From: Chitinophagaceae bacterium
Lineage (GTDB): Bacteria > Bacteroidota > Bacteroidia > Chitinophagales > Chitinophagaceae
Assembly (NCBI GenBank): GCA_023957155.1
Contig: JAMLHK010000007.1
Span: forward strand, 124,001-188,000
Reading direction: 5' to 3'
DNA length: 64,000 bases
The notes below the pieces were generated by a model. It was not told the DNA's origin. It searched no databases and saw only the letters and a list, made by a program, of their open reading frames with translations. Both the position numbers and the translations under genes were made by a program. Of the stretch, positions 42,319 to 51,892 are shown piece after piece. Within the stretch, counting starts at the first letter, position 1. Each line of letters begins with the position of its first letter.

Positions 42319-44790
42319 CTAAAAGATATACCCGATACCAATCATCATATTTCTTGGCCTACCCGGAAAAAGCCGGGTAAAAGAATCGGCTCCCATCCAG
42401 TATGTTTTATCAAAAATATTATTAAAGTTGGCGGATATTTTGAATTTGTCAATCGTATAATACAGCGCGGCATTAGCCAGCGTATAAGCCGGCAGGGTGA
42501 GCTTGCCGTCTGCGGCCAGCTTCGATTGCTGAAAATTACTGCCCAGCGCTACACCCACACCACGCAATGCTTTAGCTGTAAATACATACTTCAACCATAT
42601 ACCACCCTGGGCTTTGGGCGCGTTATCGGCCTGCCGTCCTATCTCATCTTTATCATCACTTTTCGTGATCTCGTTATTATTAAAAGCAATATTGGCGGTC
42701 ACACTCAGGTTAGCTAATATATTACCATACACATCCACTTCCACTCCATTACCCACCTGTTGTCCGATCTGGCGCAGGAGGTCAGGATTACCGGCATCTC
42801 CCGCATTAATAAGAATATTATTTTGTTCAATACGATATACGGCCACATTGGCAGATAACCGGCCCGGCAGCCATTCCATTTTAGCTCCTGCTTCAATCAT
42901 ATTGCTGCTCAAAGGATCAAAGGGACCTCCGTAAGTTGCCGGAGATCCTATAACACCGGCGCTTTGCGGCTGAAAGCCATAGGTATACGTGCCATAAAAG
43001 CTTACCGGCTTAAAGGGTGTATATACTACACCTATACGCGGCAACAGCTCTTTCTGGCGAATATTCCTGCTGTTGTTTTTTCCGTAATTTTCCACATCAG
43101 CATAATATTCCTGGCGCAGTGCAAGGAGGGCCTGCACTTTTCCCCACCTGATCTGATCCTGCAGGTATACGCCATGCGTAAAATATTTCCCCAGCTTATC
43201 CTGTTTCGCTACGTTGATATAGGATGATCTTTCGGAAATAGAATAATCCGGGTTATCGAAACTGAAGTGAGGTACATTCGGCACGGGACGGCCGTTAACG
43301 ATCAGGTACTTTTCCGGCTTGTTCTTGTCGTATTTTGAAATAGAAGATTTGCCATCGGCTGAAAGATATCCGTCCGCATTGTAAGTAGTATTTCCCAACC
43401 CGTCCGCACTTTGAATATAGTCGTAACCTGCCAGTACCTTATGTTGAAGTGGGCCGGTATTAACGTCAAATATAAAATAAGTACTTAAGTTGTCCGAGTA
43501 ATTATCCGTGATCCTGTAATTGTTTTGCATTTCAAAAAGTCCGCGGATAGTATTGCCTTCCACATCAACGGCATAACGGTTCGATGTGCGGTGTTCCTGC
43601 AGATCTTCATGATATATGCTCTTCATGTAAGAAGCATTAAAAGAAATATGGCTATTGAGCTTACGCTGCAGGGAAATAGTAGAAAACAACTTGGCTGATT
43701 TTGCGAAGTCGTTCACTTTCACTAATGCAAAAGAAACGGGCGTTGAATACAAGTCCGGTTTCCCGTCTTCCGTCAGCATCGAAGGTTGTCCACGGTCATT
43801 TTTACCATTATCCCGGATGTATACCACGTCAAAATTAACGCGGGTTTTATCATCCGGAATGAACGATACCGATGGAGCCACTACGAAGGTTTCTTTCCCC
43901 TGCAGTGTTCTGAAAGAACCTGCATTCTGATAAGCCGTATTCAGCCGGTATAACAGGGTATGTGACTGATTCAGCGGACCCGTGAAGTCGGTGGTAAGTC
44001 TTACCGTGTTCCAGCTTCCCGTAGCAAAATTGAGCGATTTCCTGTTCTCATCCAGGGGCTTCTTGGTAACCGAGTTAATAGTTCCACCGGGACTGGCATT
44101 GGCAAAAAGGGCGCTGGCCGGTCCTTTTATTGCTTCTACCCGTTCCAGGTAAGGTATTACATCCCCGTTGCGCTCACCGCTAAAACCTTTAAGCCCGTTA
44201 ATAATGGTTTGTTTTGATTCCGACTCAAATCCTCTTACGATGAATTTATTATTGGTATAAGAATTTTGGCCGATGCCGCTCATATTATACAGGATATCTG
44301 ACATATTAAAGGCCTGCTGATCATTGATCAGCTCTTTGGTTACATAGCTCACCGCCTGCGGTACGTCTCTTAACCGGGTTTCTGTTTTGGTTGCCGTAAA
44401 AGAGGTGGTGTTGGCATATCCTCTTTCTTTCCTGCCGGTGATCTCTACTCCCTGCAGGATGCCGGCGGAAGGTACCAGCACGATAGCCAGCTTTTGCTTA
44501 TGATCGTCAAGCTGTATCGTTTTGGTAATATTTTCATACCCTACCATAGAAAAAATAAGGGTATACCTGCCGGGTGTAAGATGACTCAGCTTAAATTTCC
44601 CCTTTTCGTTGGTGATCGTAAATTGATCAGTACCCTGAATGGATACCGACACCGCACTTAGCGGTGCATTATCATTGCTGCCGGTTACCACGCCTTCTAT
44701 TTTGCCATCCTGGGCAACAGCCCCGGAAAAAAGAAACAGCAGGATCAGCGAAATAAACGAATTCTTAGTATGTATATCTTTTTTACTCAT
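42319..44790 (-). CDS. TonB-dependent siderophore receptor
   Basis: The 823-residue protein has a signal peptide (cleavage near AVAQ), a CarboxypepD-like beta-sandwich (IEGVVTGSNDNAPLSAVSV, about 30-110), and a plug (RDVPQAVSYVTKELINDQQA, FIVRGFESESKQTIINGLKG, ERVEAIKGPASALFANASPG). It ends in a 22-strand barrel finishing in GIGYIF. The plug sequences RDVPQAVSV and GPASALFG-like are those of ferrichrome/hydroxamate-type receptors (FhuA, FoxA, FpvA group). It should import a ferric siderophore using TonB. Two palindromes lie in its upstream region. The downstream gene is a membrane cytochrome b. Confidence 0.9.
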   Translation of the reverse strand: MSKKDIHTKNSFISLILLFLFSGAVAQDGKIEGVVTGSNDNAPLSAVSVSIQGTDQFTITNEKGKFKLSHLTPGRYTLIFSMVGYENITKTIQLDDHKQKLAIVLVPSAGILQGVEITGRKERGYANTTSFTATKTETRLRDVPQAVSYVTKELINDQQAFNMSDILYNMSGIGQNSYTNNKFIVRGFESESKQTIINGLKGFSGERNGDVIPYLERVEAIKGPASALFANASPGGTINSVTKKPLDENRKSLNFATGSWNTVRLTTDFTGPLNQSHTLLYRLNTAYQNAGSFRTLQGKETFVVAPSVSFIPDDKTRVNFDVVYIRDNGKNDRGQPSMLTEDGKPDLYSTPVSFALVKVNDFAKSAKLFSTISLQRKLNSHISFNASYMKSIYHEDLQEHRTSNRYAVDVEGNTIRGLFEMQNNYRITDNYSDNLSTYFIFDVNTGPLQHKVLAGYDYIQSADGLGNTTYNADGYLSADGKSSISKYDKNKPEKYLIVNGRPVPNVPHFSFDNPDYSISERSSYINVAKQDKLGKYFTHGVYLQDQIRWGKVQALLALRQEYYADVENYGKNNSRNIRQKELLPRIGVVYTPFKPVSFYGTYTYGFQPQSAGVIGSPATYGGPFDPLSSNMIEAGAKMEWLPGRLSANVAVYRIEQNNILINAGDAGNPDLLRQIGQQVGNGVEVDVYGNILANLSVTANIAFNNNEITKSDDKDEIGRQADNAPKAQGGIWLKYVFTAKALRGVGVALGSNFQQSKLAADGKLTLPAYTLANAALYYTIDKFKISANFNNIFDKTYWMGADSFTRLFPGRPRNMMIGIGYIF

Positions 44791-44825
44791 TGAGTAGGTT
44801 TTAAAATGAAAAATGAATTGACTTA

Positions 44826-44840
44826 CACTTTATTAAAGTG
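44826..44840. promoter_or_regulatory. palindrome in the siderophore-receptor promoter region
   Basis: CACTTTATTAAAGTG has 7-bp perfect arms around one base and lies 36 bases before the receptor start. It is a candidate binding site for a dimeric regulator, possibly iron-responsive. Confidence 0.4.
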
Positions 44841-44933
44841 CACGCAAATTGTAGCAATATGCTATGAACCCGGTTTCGCAATAAGGAAAAAAAGACATGC
44901 AATGAGGAAAATTCTGCATAGTCCATATTGTTA

Positions 44934-44949
44934 CATTCCTACAGGAATG
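44934..44949. promoter_or_regulatory. second palindrome upstream of the siderophore receptor
   Basis: CATTCCTACAGGAATG has perfect 7-bp arms around AC. It lies about 145 bases upstream of the receptor, in the same 230-base intergenic region, which is otherwise without a gene. Confidence 0.35.
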
Positions 44950-45020
44950 ATGTGTTACCTGCATATTAATAACAGGACACGGGAGAAACGCTAAACCCAA
45001 CACCGGAGTGAGAGTATATA

Positions 45021-46670
45021 TTACAGGCCCGTTACCTTCACATCCCGGAACATAAATTTGTTATCGCTAAGCTGTAACGCTTTACCACTGGCGGTGGTTA
45101 CATTTCGGAGAATGACCTCCTTAGTTATCCTATATGGAAATTTCTCCAGGTAGGTACTGTCTTTCCGCTTTGGATTAAAATCAGAGAAAACAGTAACACC
45201 CCGGTATCCCGCAGGATGACGGGCGTCATCAATCTTTAGGTTTTCAATAGTAATACGTTCCGGCATATAACAGGTGTATCCAAAATCGTGCTGACCGGAA
45301 TACGATCCGTTGATAAGGGCAGCGCTGGCTGATTTGCCGGCTCCGGGCACGAAAATGCAATTGCGTATAATAAATTCTCCCTGCCACGTACTACCATAAT
45401 CGCTGCGAAGATTAACAAGATTCCTGCCATAGATCGTGCTGTTTTCAATAGTTAAAATACCGCTGCCTATGGCATTGATCCCCATATACCCGAGAACGGA
45501 GTTACGGATGGTGGCATTAACAACACCCTTATGGGCATCAAACCTGGAGAAAGTACAGCTGTCATACAAGATATTTTTGCAATAATTAGACCCCATGACT
45601 CCCCAATACCTCTTGTCATTGATATCATTGGTCTGGCTACAGTTCAGGAATGATATATTAAGCGCCCGTGTTACTGAAATATCATAACTACCCATCGTAG
45701 CAGGCTCCCCGGCGGAACCGATCGTACGATACGTTTTATGCCCGGTGAGGATAGTATTTTTAACGGTTACGTAAGCACAATTCATAATACTAATAAAACC
45801 GGCATAAGGCGCACCGTGGTCTGCTTCGCCGGTAATACGGTGTTCAAGCCCGTCCACTATAACATTTGAACGTCTGATCGCCATATTACGGGCATAATAG
45901 GTATATTTTGATTCCGCTTTATTGGCGATGGTAGTAAAACGTCCGCCGGTGATGTGCAGTGTCTTTTCATCAACAGGAAGCGCTGTAATATCCGTAATCT
46001 TATCAAAGTCCCAGATGATGGGCGCATCAATATTCACATTACCGTTTTTATCAACAATAAAAATGTCTGTCTGGTAAGATCCGTTATCCTGGTTCAGTCC
46101 GTAGCGGATGTAATGTTTCACTTCAGCATTGGTTACCGTGATCAGGCAGGTTGAGGGAAAAGAGATATCAAGTTTTTTTTGATTTCTTTTAAGGGCGGAT
46201 ACGCCTTCCGGTTTAAACGATGCCAGGCTGGAACGAATTTCAAAGACTGGAGCGTTCCTGTTCTGCACTTCGGTATCGTCAATAATAAAATTTGCCGTGC
46301 CAAAATCAGTATCCGTCTGTATAACTGCCGTCCGTTCCTTTCCCCCGATATAGTAAGTGGCTCCCTTATCCGCTATCACCCAAAGTCCATACCTATTAGC
46401 AAATGCATGGGTTGCGGCAATAGCATCTATATCATTATGTTTGCCATCACCGCTTGCCCCGAAGTCACTATAGCACACCGCCCCGGTAGCTTTAAATTTT
46501 TGTATGTTTTTTGGTGATACATTTACCTGTAACGCTCCCTCGTCATTTGTATGCACTTCTGTTTCTTTATCCAGGGATGTTATTGTTACCTTTTGAGATA
46601 TCCTCCCGGTCTGAGCCCGCACAGTAAACACCAATATGAGAAAGAAGAATATAAGGTTGTATTTAGCCAT
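45021..46670 (-). CDS. secreted right-handed beta-helix (pectate-lyase-like) protein
   Basis: The 549-residue protein has a signal peptide (cleavage near VRAQ) and a pectate-lyase-superfamily start (CYSDFGASGDGKHNDIDAIA, which matches the DxGAxGDGxxDDTxAI pattern). A series of parallel beta-helix rungs follows (ITGGRFTTIAN, VTVKNTILTGHKTYRT, SFLNCSQTNDIND, LYDSCTFSRFDAH, ATIRNSVLGYMG, LTIENSTIYGRN). It probably binds or cleaves a polysaccharide in the periplasm or at the surface. Catalytic residues cannot be assigned. It is the last gene of the minus-strand SusC/SusD locus. Confidence 0.82.
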   Translation of the reverse strand: MAKYNLIFFFLILVFTVRAQTGRISQKVTITSLDKETEVHTNDEGALQVNVSPKNIQKFKATGAVCYSDFGASGDGKHNDIDAIAATHAFANRYGLWVIADKGATYYIGGKERTAVIQTDTDFGTANFIIDDTEVQNRNAPVFEIRSSLASFKPEGVSALKRNQKKLDISFPSTCLITVTNAEVKHYIRYGLNQDNGSYQTDIFIVDKNGNVNIDAPIIWDFDKITDITALPVDEKTLHITGGRFTTIANKAESKYTYYARNMAIRRSNVIVDGLEHRITGEADHGAPYAGFISIMNCAYVTVKNTILTGHKTYRTIGSAGEPATMGSYDISVTRALNISFLNCSQTNDINDKRYWGVMGSNYCKNILYDSCTFSRFDAHKGVVNATIRNSVLGYMGINAIGSGILTIENSTIYGRNLVNLRSDYGSTWQGEFIIRNCIFVPGAGKSASAALINGSYSGQHDFGYTCYMPERITIENLKIDDARHPAGYRGVTVFSDFNPKRKDSTYLEKFPYRITKEVILRNVTTASGKALQLSDNKFMFRDVKVTGL

Positions 46671-46731
46671 CAGTAAAGTTAACCATTCTGTACCTGTTTA
46701 CCGGGCAGAACTCAGCGTATGAAGTCCGGCT

Positions 46732-48195
46732 TTACCTCTTTTCTAAATGAACTACAATGGTATTCTTTCCCTTATTAAGATTTAAGCGCAACAGGGCAAC
46801 CTGGTTCTCCACAGGTCCGATACAGGTTGCACCCTCAACCTGCCTGATCTTATACCGGTCAAAATCATACCACAGCGTAATACCATAAGGCATCTCCCGG
46901 TCTGTATTAACTTCAATCGGAATTTCGGTAAACTCCATATCTTCCCAGGGAATCTGCAATTTAACCTCAGGCTGGTAGTCAGACTGATAATACCGGGGAT
47001 CATACAATGCCCTGTTATGCACATAATCACGATGCATCTTTGGCTTAAGCTGCCCCTCTATAAAAGCCAGCTGACATTCTTTATCATAATAAAGCAATGT
47101 CTTCGGCCAGGGACCCGTTGCCCTGTTCTCTCTCCCATACCAAAACACGGGCTGCTTCACTGCAGCGTCATCAAACAACATGACAGACGGCTCCGTTTCT
47201 TTAAAATTATCATTATACATCTGCACGGCGTCAGGTATGGTCTTACACTCCACCAGGTCATCATAAGACTTTACATAAGCAAAAAAAGCATCCAGCATTT
47301 TTTCCGCTTCATCAATCTCTTCAGGTGAATAGGATTTACACACATCACCATATTCCATTTCATGGGCTTCCTGGTGCTGCTGAAAGAATACAAACCTGTT
47401 AGAAGAAATGTTCCTGATATAATTATCAAAGAATGTTTTCCAATAAGTAATATCCGCCCCCGAACACAATCCGGATCTGCCCACATCATTAGGATCGCTG
47501 GAATAGATCGTGGGCGCTTCGGTGTGAAACGATTTCAACAAATCACGTGATGTCCACTCAACAGAAACCAGCCCCTTCCCCTCTAAGGACGGCAGCTTGT
47601 AATTATCTTCGGATGCATAAAAGAAGCCCCACGGAGTACCCCGGTCTGTAATCTGGTCCACGCCAACCTGCTCCCAGCAGGAGCCCCACACGGCGGATAA
47701 CCCTAATTCCTTCCCCGCCTGCAACATTTCGTTACTTCGATGAGATGCCGCCAAAGGCTTAACATCTGACCAGGGGAAAAGCACCTTTAATGAATCCAAC
47801 TCCGTTTTCATTTTTTCTTTATCTACCTGTCCTCCATTTTCGCTCTCCAGGTAAAGCGCGATATCGTCACCGTATGTTTTATGCCATTCATCAAGCTTAT
47901 CTTTCATAGCAGTGCCTGTACCCGTATCAATCAGCCAGGTAACAGGAATATGATGCTTATGTGCAATGCCGGCTAACCGCTCCATGCCAGCTAAGGGCTT
48001 ACCATGCCCCCACTTTGCATCTACGGTATACGCTAATGCCGCAAAAGTAAAAATGAGCTTCCCCCGGGTATTATTTTTCAACAAGCCGGATTTTAGATCA
48101 GGTAAAAAAGAGTATTCCTTTTTTTCCACAGTTTCAGTACAAGACGTGAAAAGCCAAAGGATAGAACACCAAAGCCATACTTTATTAATACGCAT
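46732..48195 (-). CDS. lipoprotein with deacetylase-like barrel domain (unrecognised family)
   Basis: The 487-residue protein has a lipoprotein signal (LWLFTSC, Cys near 19). The N-terminal half looks like a glycoside hydrolase/deacetylase beta/alpha barrel: IFTFAALAYTVDAKWG, IPVTWLIDTGTG, VKPLAASHRSNEMLQAGKEL. The segment WEQVGVDQITDRGTPWGFFY resembles CKDQVGTDGYTLWGGYWNQ of the 50165-51892 protein, so the two are probably distant relatives. The C-terminal 130 residues are beta-rich (VALLRLNLNKGKNTIVVHL). It lies 57 bases from the phosphatase gene. I do not recognise a characterised family. Confidence 0.6.
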   Translation of the reverse strand: MRINKVWLWCSILWLFTSCTETVEKKEYSFLPDLKSGLLKNNTRGKLIFTFAALAYTVDAKWGHGKPLAGMERLAGIAHKHHIPVTWLIDTGTGTAMKDKLDEWHKTYGDDIALYLESENGGQVDKEKMKTELDSLKVLFPWSDVKPLAASHRSNEMLQAGKELGLSAVWGSCWEQVGVDQITDRGTPWGFFYASEDNYKLPSLEGKGLVSVEWTSRDLLKSFHTEAPTIYSSDPNDVGRSGLCSGADITYWKTFFDNYIRNISSNRFVFFQQHQEAHEMEYGDVCKSYSPEEIDEAEKMLDAFFAYVKSYDDLVECKTIPDAVQMYNDNFKETEPSVMLFDDAAVKQPVFWYGRENRATGPWPKTLLYYDKECQLAFIEGQLKPKMHRDYVHNRALYDPRYYQSDYQPEVKLQIPWEDMEFTEIPIEVNTDREMPYGITLWYDFDRYKIRQVEGATCIGPVENQVALLRLNLNKGKNTIVVHLEKR

Positions 48196-48252
48196 TTGAA
48201 AATATTTTTTACTTGTTTTATGTATTCAAGATCGTTTACTGCTTACCGTATA

Positions 48253-49896
48253 TTACGGCTGCCTGTTCGTCAGCTCAAGTATCGGCTGACCTGTACTTCC
48301 GCTGGGCATCTGTATCCTTAGTAACCCTGCTAAGGTAGGAGCTATATCATTCATCCCTATCAGCCTGTTGGTATGTCCCTGCGGGATATTCCATCCCATC
48401 CATACGAGAGGTATATGTGAATCAAACGGATACCACCACCCATGACCCGCTCCCATCGAAGGACCAAACTTTGTAGGTTGATATACAATAGCAATATCTC
48501 CACCCCGAACAGGATGATAACCATTGATCACTTTATTTTTCAGTATCTCGGGCCATGGCGCATAACCTAACTCCCGGTTCGGCCACGCATCAACAATCCT
48601 TTCATGCTTCCGTAATACGGCAATCACATCTTTCACTAACTGCTTTTCATCAATCTGCTTCCTTGCCCGTATTTCATCCCAGTTAAGATATATCTCCTGG
48701 TTACTTTCGTTTACAATTACTTTGCTGATCCCATATTTTCGCTTAGCCATCGCGTTAACTTCAGCCACATAGCCCGCAGCCTTACTGATCCGGGTGGGTA
48801 ATTTATTTTCTGCCAGGAAACCATAAGCCTGTGAGGCGCCATGATCGGCAGTAATAAAAAGCAAATAGCCTTTCTCCCCATACCGGTTGTCGAGGTACCG
48901 GAAAAAATCAGCAAGATCCAGGTCCAGCCTTAAATACATATCTTCCACTTCCACTGCATTCATCCCTACCGCATGTCCTAACCGGTCTGTTGAGCTAAAG
49001 CTTACCGCTATCATATCCGTACAATCCCCGCTGCCTAACTTTTCTCCCTCAATAGCAGCCTTTGCCATTTCAAACACCAGCTTATTGCCGAAGGGGGATT
49101 TGGTTAACGCACCGTAATCCTTACCAAGCTTACTGAAATCGTAAGGGAAAACTGATTTTTCTTTATTGATCACCTTGCTTTCATAGGGCTTATCATCCGC
49201 CGTACTCTGAACATAGGTTTCCATAGGGTACAGCGTTTCCCAGGTTTGACCAAGGTACTGGTCCGCCAGCTTACGATCATTAAAATTCTTTACCCACTGA
49301 GGCAGGTCATCCATATAATAGCTGCTGGTAATAAATTTTCCCGTGCCATTGTCATACCAATACGACCCGTTCGATAAATGACCTCCCGGAAAAACAGCAC
49401 TCCGGTCTTTGATGGAAACCCCCACTACCTTGCTCCTGAAATTATTAGAAAGCTTTAATTCATCGCCAATGGTAGTTACCAGCAAGTTGCGGGGCGAGCT
49501 GGAGCTGCCGGAATCTACTACTCCAATCGTTTGAGCCAGGGTATCTTCCACACAATACATCTTCCGCTTAATGGAGCGATCATACCACGAGTTGCCTACA
49601 ATACCATGAACAGCAGGTACACTCCCGGTGTAAACACAGGTATGCCCGGGGCCTGTTGCAGTATTACTATAAGGAATATGCGTATTCTCACAGGTAAACC
49701 CCTGTTTCAACATTCGTTTAAAACCGCCTTCCGAATACCGGTCCTGGTAGCGGTACAAATAATCCCAGCGCATCTGGTCTACCATCACTCCCACAACAAT
49801 TTTGGGTCTGTCCTGCCGGGTCTGTGCATTTATCCCCGATCCGGTAACAATAAAAAATAATACAAAACAGAAACTACCAACAATACGATATAACAT
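48253..49896 (-). CDS. PafA-like alkaline phosphatase (type I phosphodiesterase/nucleotide pyrophosphatase superfamily)
   Basis: The 547-residue protein has a signal peptide (cleavage near INAQ), then VVGVMVDQMRWDYLYRY (metal Asp40), NTATGPGHTCVYTGSVPAVH (nucleophile Thr81), GNSWYD, and later metal-site segments VSFSSTDRLGHAVGM, FITADHGAS and GAGHGWWYPF. This follows PafA of Elizabethkingia/Flavobacterium closely in order and length. It should hydrolyse phosphate monoesters in the periplasm. Within this SusC/SusD locus it could release phosphate from a phosphorylated glycan or other organic phosphate before uptake. PafA versus a diesterase cannot be fully decided by eye. Confidence 0.88.
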   Translation of the reverse strand: MLYRIVGSFCFVLFFIVTGSGINAQTRQDRPKIVVGVMVDQMRWDYLYRYQDRYSEGGFKRMLKQGFTCENTHIPYSNTATGPGHTCVYTGSVPAVHGIVGNSWYDRSIKRKMYCVEDTLAQTIGVVDSGSSSSPRNLLVTTIGDELKLSNNFRSKVVGVSIKDRSAVFPGGHLSNGSYWYDNGTGKFITSSYYMDDLPQWVKNFNDRKLADQYLGQTWETLYPMETYVQSTADDKPYESKVINKEKSVFPYDFSKLGKDYGALTKSPFGNKLVFEMAKAAIEGEKLGSGDCTDMIAVSFSSTDRLGHAVGMNAVEVEDMYLRLDLDLADFFRYLDNRYGEKGYLLFITADHGASQAYGFLAENKLPTRISKAAGYVAEVNAMAKRKYGISKVIVNESNQEIYLNWDEIRARKQIDEKQLVKDVIAVLRKHERIVDAWPNRELGYAPWPEILKNKVINGYHPVRGGDIAIVYQPTKFGPSMGAGHGWWYPFDSHIPLVWMGWNIPQGHTNRLIGMNDIAPTLAGLLRIQMPSGSTGQPILELTNRQP

Positions 49897-50164
49897 GATA
49901 CAAGCATTAATTTTTATAAAGAACTGCTATTTATCCGCAATAATACAATTCAGGTACTTTATTTTATTCAGTTAAAATTCACATTATAATATTTATACTG
50001 ATAAAAAATATGTGCAGCACCTGACGAAAAAGTTGTCGGGTATTACGCGTAAATAATCAGTCCGGGCTTAATCATAAGAGAACAATACTGAGCGGGCTGC
50101 AGGCCGGAAATACATAACGGGAGTAAGTGCAGGTATTGCTCCCAATGTCATATTCCTTTAATCA
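49897..50164. other. intergenic region between phosphatase and barrel-protein genes
   Basis: These 268 bases hold no gene. A small hairpin (CCTGAC at 50020 with GTCGGG at 50035) is the only visible structure; neither strand has a T-run after it. The phosphatase probably has its own promoter here. Confidence 0.4.
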
Positions 50165-51892
50165 TTATTTACCAGGGTCTGCAACGGAGGGCAGAAGGCC
50201 GAGGAGAGGAGCAGCTTCAGAAAAATTCAACACAATCACATTGTTCTCCGGCTTAAGGCGCACCACTTCTTCCCTGGGTGATTCCGAAAAAAAACCTTTA
50301 TCCGCTTTAACCTGGTAATCCATTTTATCAAACCGGCAGTATACTATACGCGGGGTAAACCGGGTAAAAGGCAAATGAGCACTGTCGCTGGCGGAGAGAT
50401 CAAGAAACCAGTTGATATTGTCCATGCCTTCCGTCTTCATCGTAATTTGCTTTTCGTCTACATCCAGCAACAATTTTGCACCGGGTATTTTCAGGGGCCA
50501 CTCAATATATAGCCTGCCCTGTACATGATCCTTTATCACCGGATCACCGCCTTCCAGCAAAGTTTCTTTTCCGTCTACCACTGCTTTAAAACACAATCCA
50601 GCCGTTTTATCGGATGCGCTCCAGCGATATCCATCCACAAAAGGCAATGTAAAGAAGGAACATTCATTTGAAGTAGCCACATGCTTCGTGTAATAAGAGG
50701 GGAAGTTTTCATTAAACAAATGAATATCCCGGAAGCGGAGTGTATTATTCTCCCACAGTAAATTGAACCTGTAAAAACGGCTGTTGAACCATACCGTCTT
50801 TTTATTGATTCCGTCAATATCCTTATTCACCGTTACAGCCGTTGCAGGCGTAAGCTTATATTTTTTCCGGAACCACTCGCCTGAAGCTGCCAGCGTTTCG
50901 ACTCTCAGCTTCTTTTGATTTCTCAATTTTGCGATCAGGGGCATCTGTATCTCAAATCCTTTCTTCATGGCATTCCAGGTAAAGGAATTCTCCTGTCCTG
51001 CCTGCACATAGTTATACTCCATACTTTCACCTTCTATAAACTCCCGGAAATACCAATACACCCAGGCGGAATCACCACCACCAAATCTATATACCGGCTC
51101 GAGCGTTACCACACCCTGCCCGTTTGTTCCGTGACCTTTATCATCATACTGCCTCACCGGGTCGCTGCCCAGCATCCTGAATACAGGAACCGGCGTTTGA
51201 TTGGCTTCCGTTTGTGCAGGCATATAGCTGTTTATTTTGCTGGGATAATAGGCCTGGTTCCAGTAGCCTCCCCATAATGTATAGCCATCTGTGCCCACCT
51301 GGTCTTTACAATTAGCAGAAGCAATAATCTTGTATTTCTCATACATATAATTCAACGTATGCGCGTCAATAAACCAGGAAGCTACTGATTTAGGGTAATA
51401 GCCGAATATCTCTTTAAAATCAGCCATATAAACATCCACCAGCTTTTCCCGCTCGGCAGGAGTATATCCTGTGGCAAAACCCACGTTCGCATGCCAGTCC
51501 CAGGGAAAGCGCCCGCGCCATGTCAGTCCCGCCTTTTCCACCAGCGGTTGCGGGATCTCCCACCAGCCTCCTATTTCGAAGGAATGTGCCGGCAGTTTTT
51601 TCAAAAGCCGCTGGTAACGGCTATCCATCAACGCATCATATTGTAATAAAAAGGTTCCGGGCAGCTTGTATTTCTTCATTATGTCAACCTGCTTTACCAC
51701 CGTCTGGTAAAGTACCTCCTCGGTTATCGCGGGAATACGGGGCTCAAGTAAGCGAATGAAATTAATAATATTGACAATCTTAGGCTTTGTATGATCATCA
51801 ACTGCCTGTGCAGATACATCCCGACCTCCCAACAAAGAGATCAGCAATAATACCGGGATAATACGCTTAGGGAAAACGAACGAGGTTATCAT
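50165..51892 (-). CDS. secreted deacetylase/glycoside-hydrolase-like barrel protein (unrecognised family)
   Basis: The 575-residue protein has a signal peptide (cleavage near VSAQ). The N-terminal 300 residues have the layout of a NodB-like or related beta/alpha barrel: KIVNIINFIRLLEPR, LPGTFLLQYDALMDSRY, HSFEIGGWWEIPQPLVEKAG, FPWDWHANVGFATGYTPAER, FGYYPKSVASWFID and NCKDQVGTDGYTLWGG. The C-terminal half is beta-rich, like a carbohydrate-binding domain. It is distantly similar to the lipoprotein at 46732-48195. Action on a glycan imported by the neighbouring SusC/SusD is plausible, but no reaction can be assigned. Confidence 0.6.
   Translation of the reverse strand: MITSFVFPKRIIPVLLLISLLGGRDVSAQAVDDHTKPKIVNIINFIRLLEPRIPAITEEVLYQTVVKQVDIMKKYKLPGTFLLQYDALMDSRYQRLLKKLPAHSFEIGGWWEIPQPLVEKAGLTWRGRFPWDWHANVGFATGYTPAEREKLVDVYMADFKEIFGYYPKSVASWFIDAHTLNYMYEKYKIIASANCKDQVGTDGYTLWGGYWNQAYYPSKINSYMPAQTEANQTPVPVFRMLGSDPVRQYDDKGHGTNGQGVVTLEPVYRFGGGDSAWVYWYFREFIEGESMEYNYVQAGQENSFTWNAMKKGFEIQMPLIAKLRNQKKLRVETLAASGEWFRKKYKLTPATAVTVNKDIDGINKKTVWFNSRFYRFNLLWENNTLRFRDIHLFNENFPSYYTKHVATSNECSFFTLPFVDGYRWSASDKTAGLCFKAVVDGKETLLEGGDPVIKDHVQGRLYIEWPLKIPGAKLLLDVDEKQITMKTEGMDNINWFLDLSASDSAHLPFTRFTPRIVYCRFDKMDYQVKADKGFFSESPREEVVRLKPENNVIVLNFSEAAPLLGLLPSVADPGK

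Noticed and set aside
44806-44994. 62-codon plus-strand frame upstream of the siderophore receptor
   Set aside because: It covers both promoter-region palindromes, has no similarity to a known protein and no neighbour on its strand.
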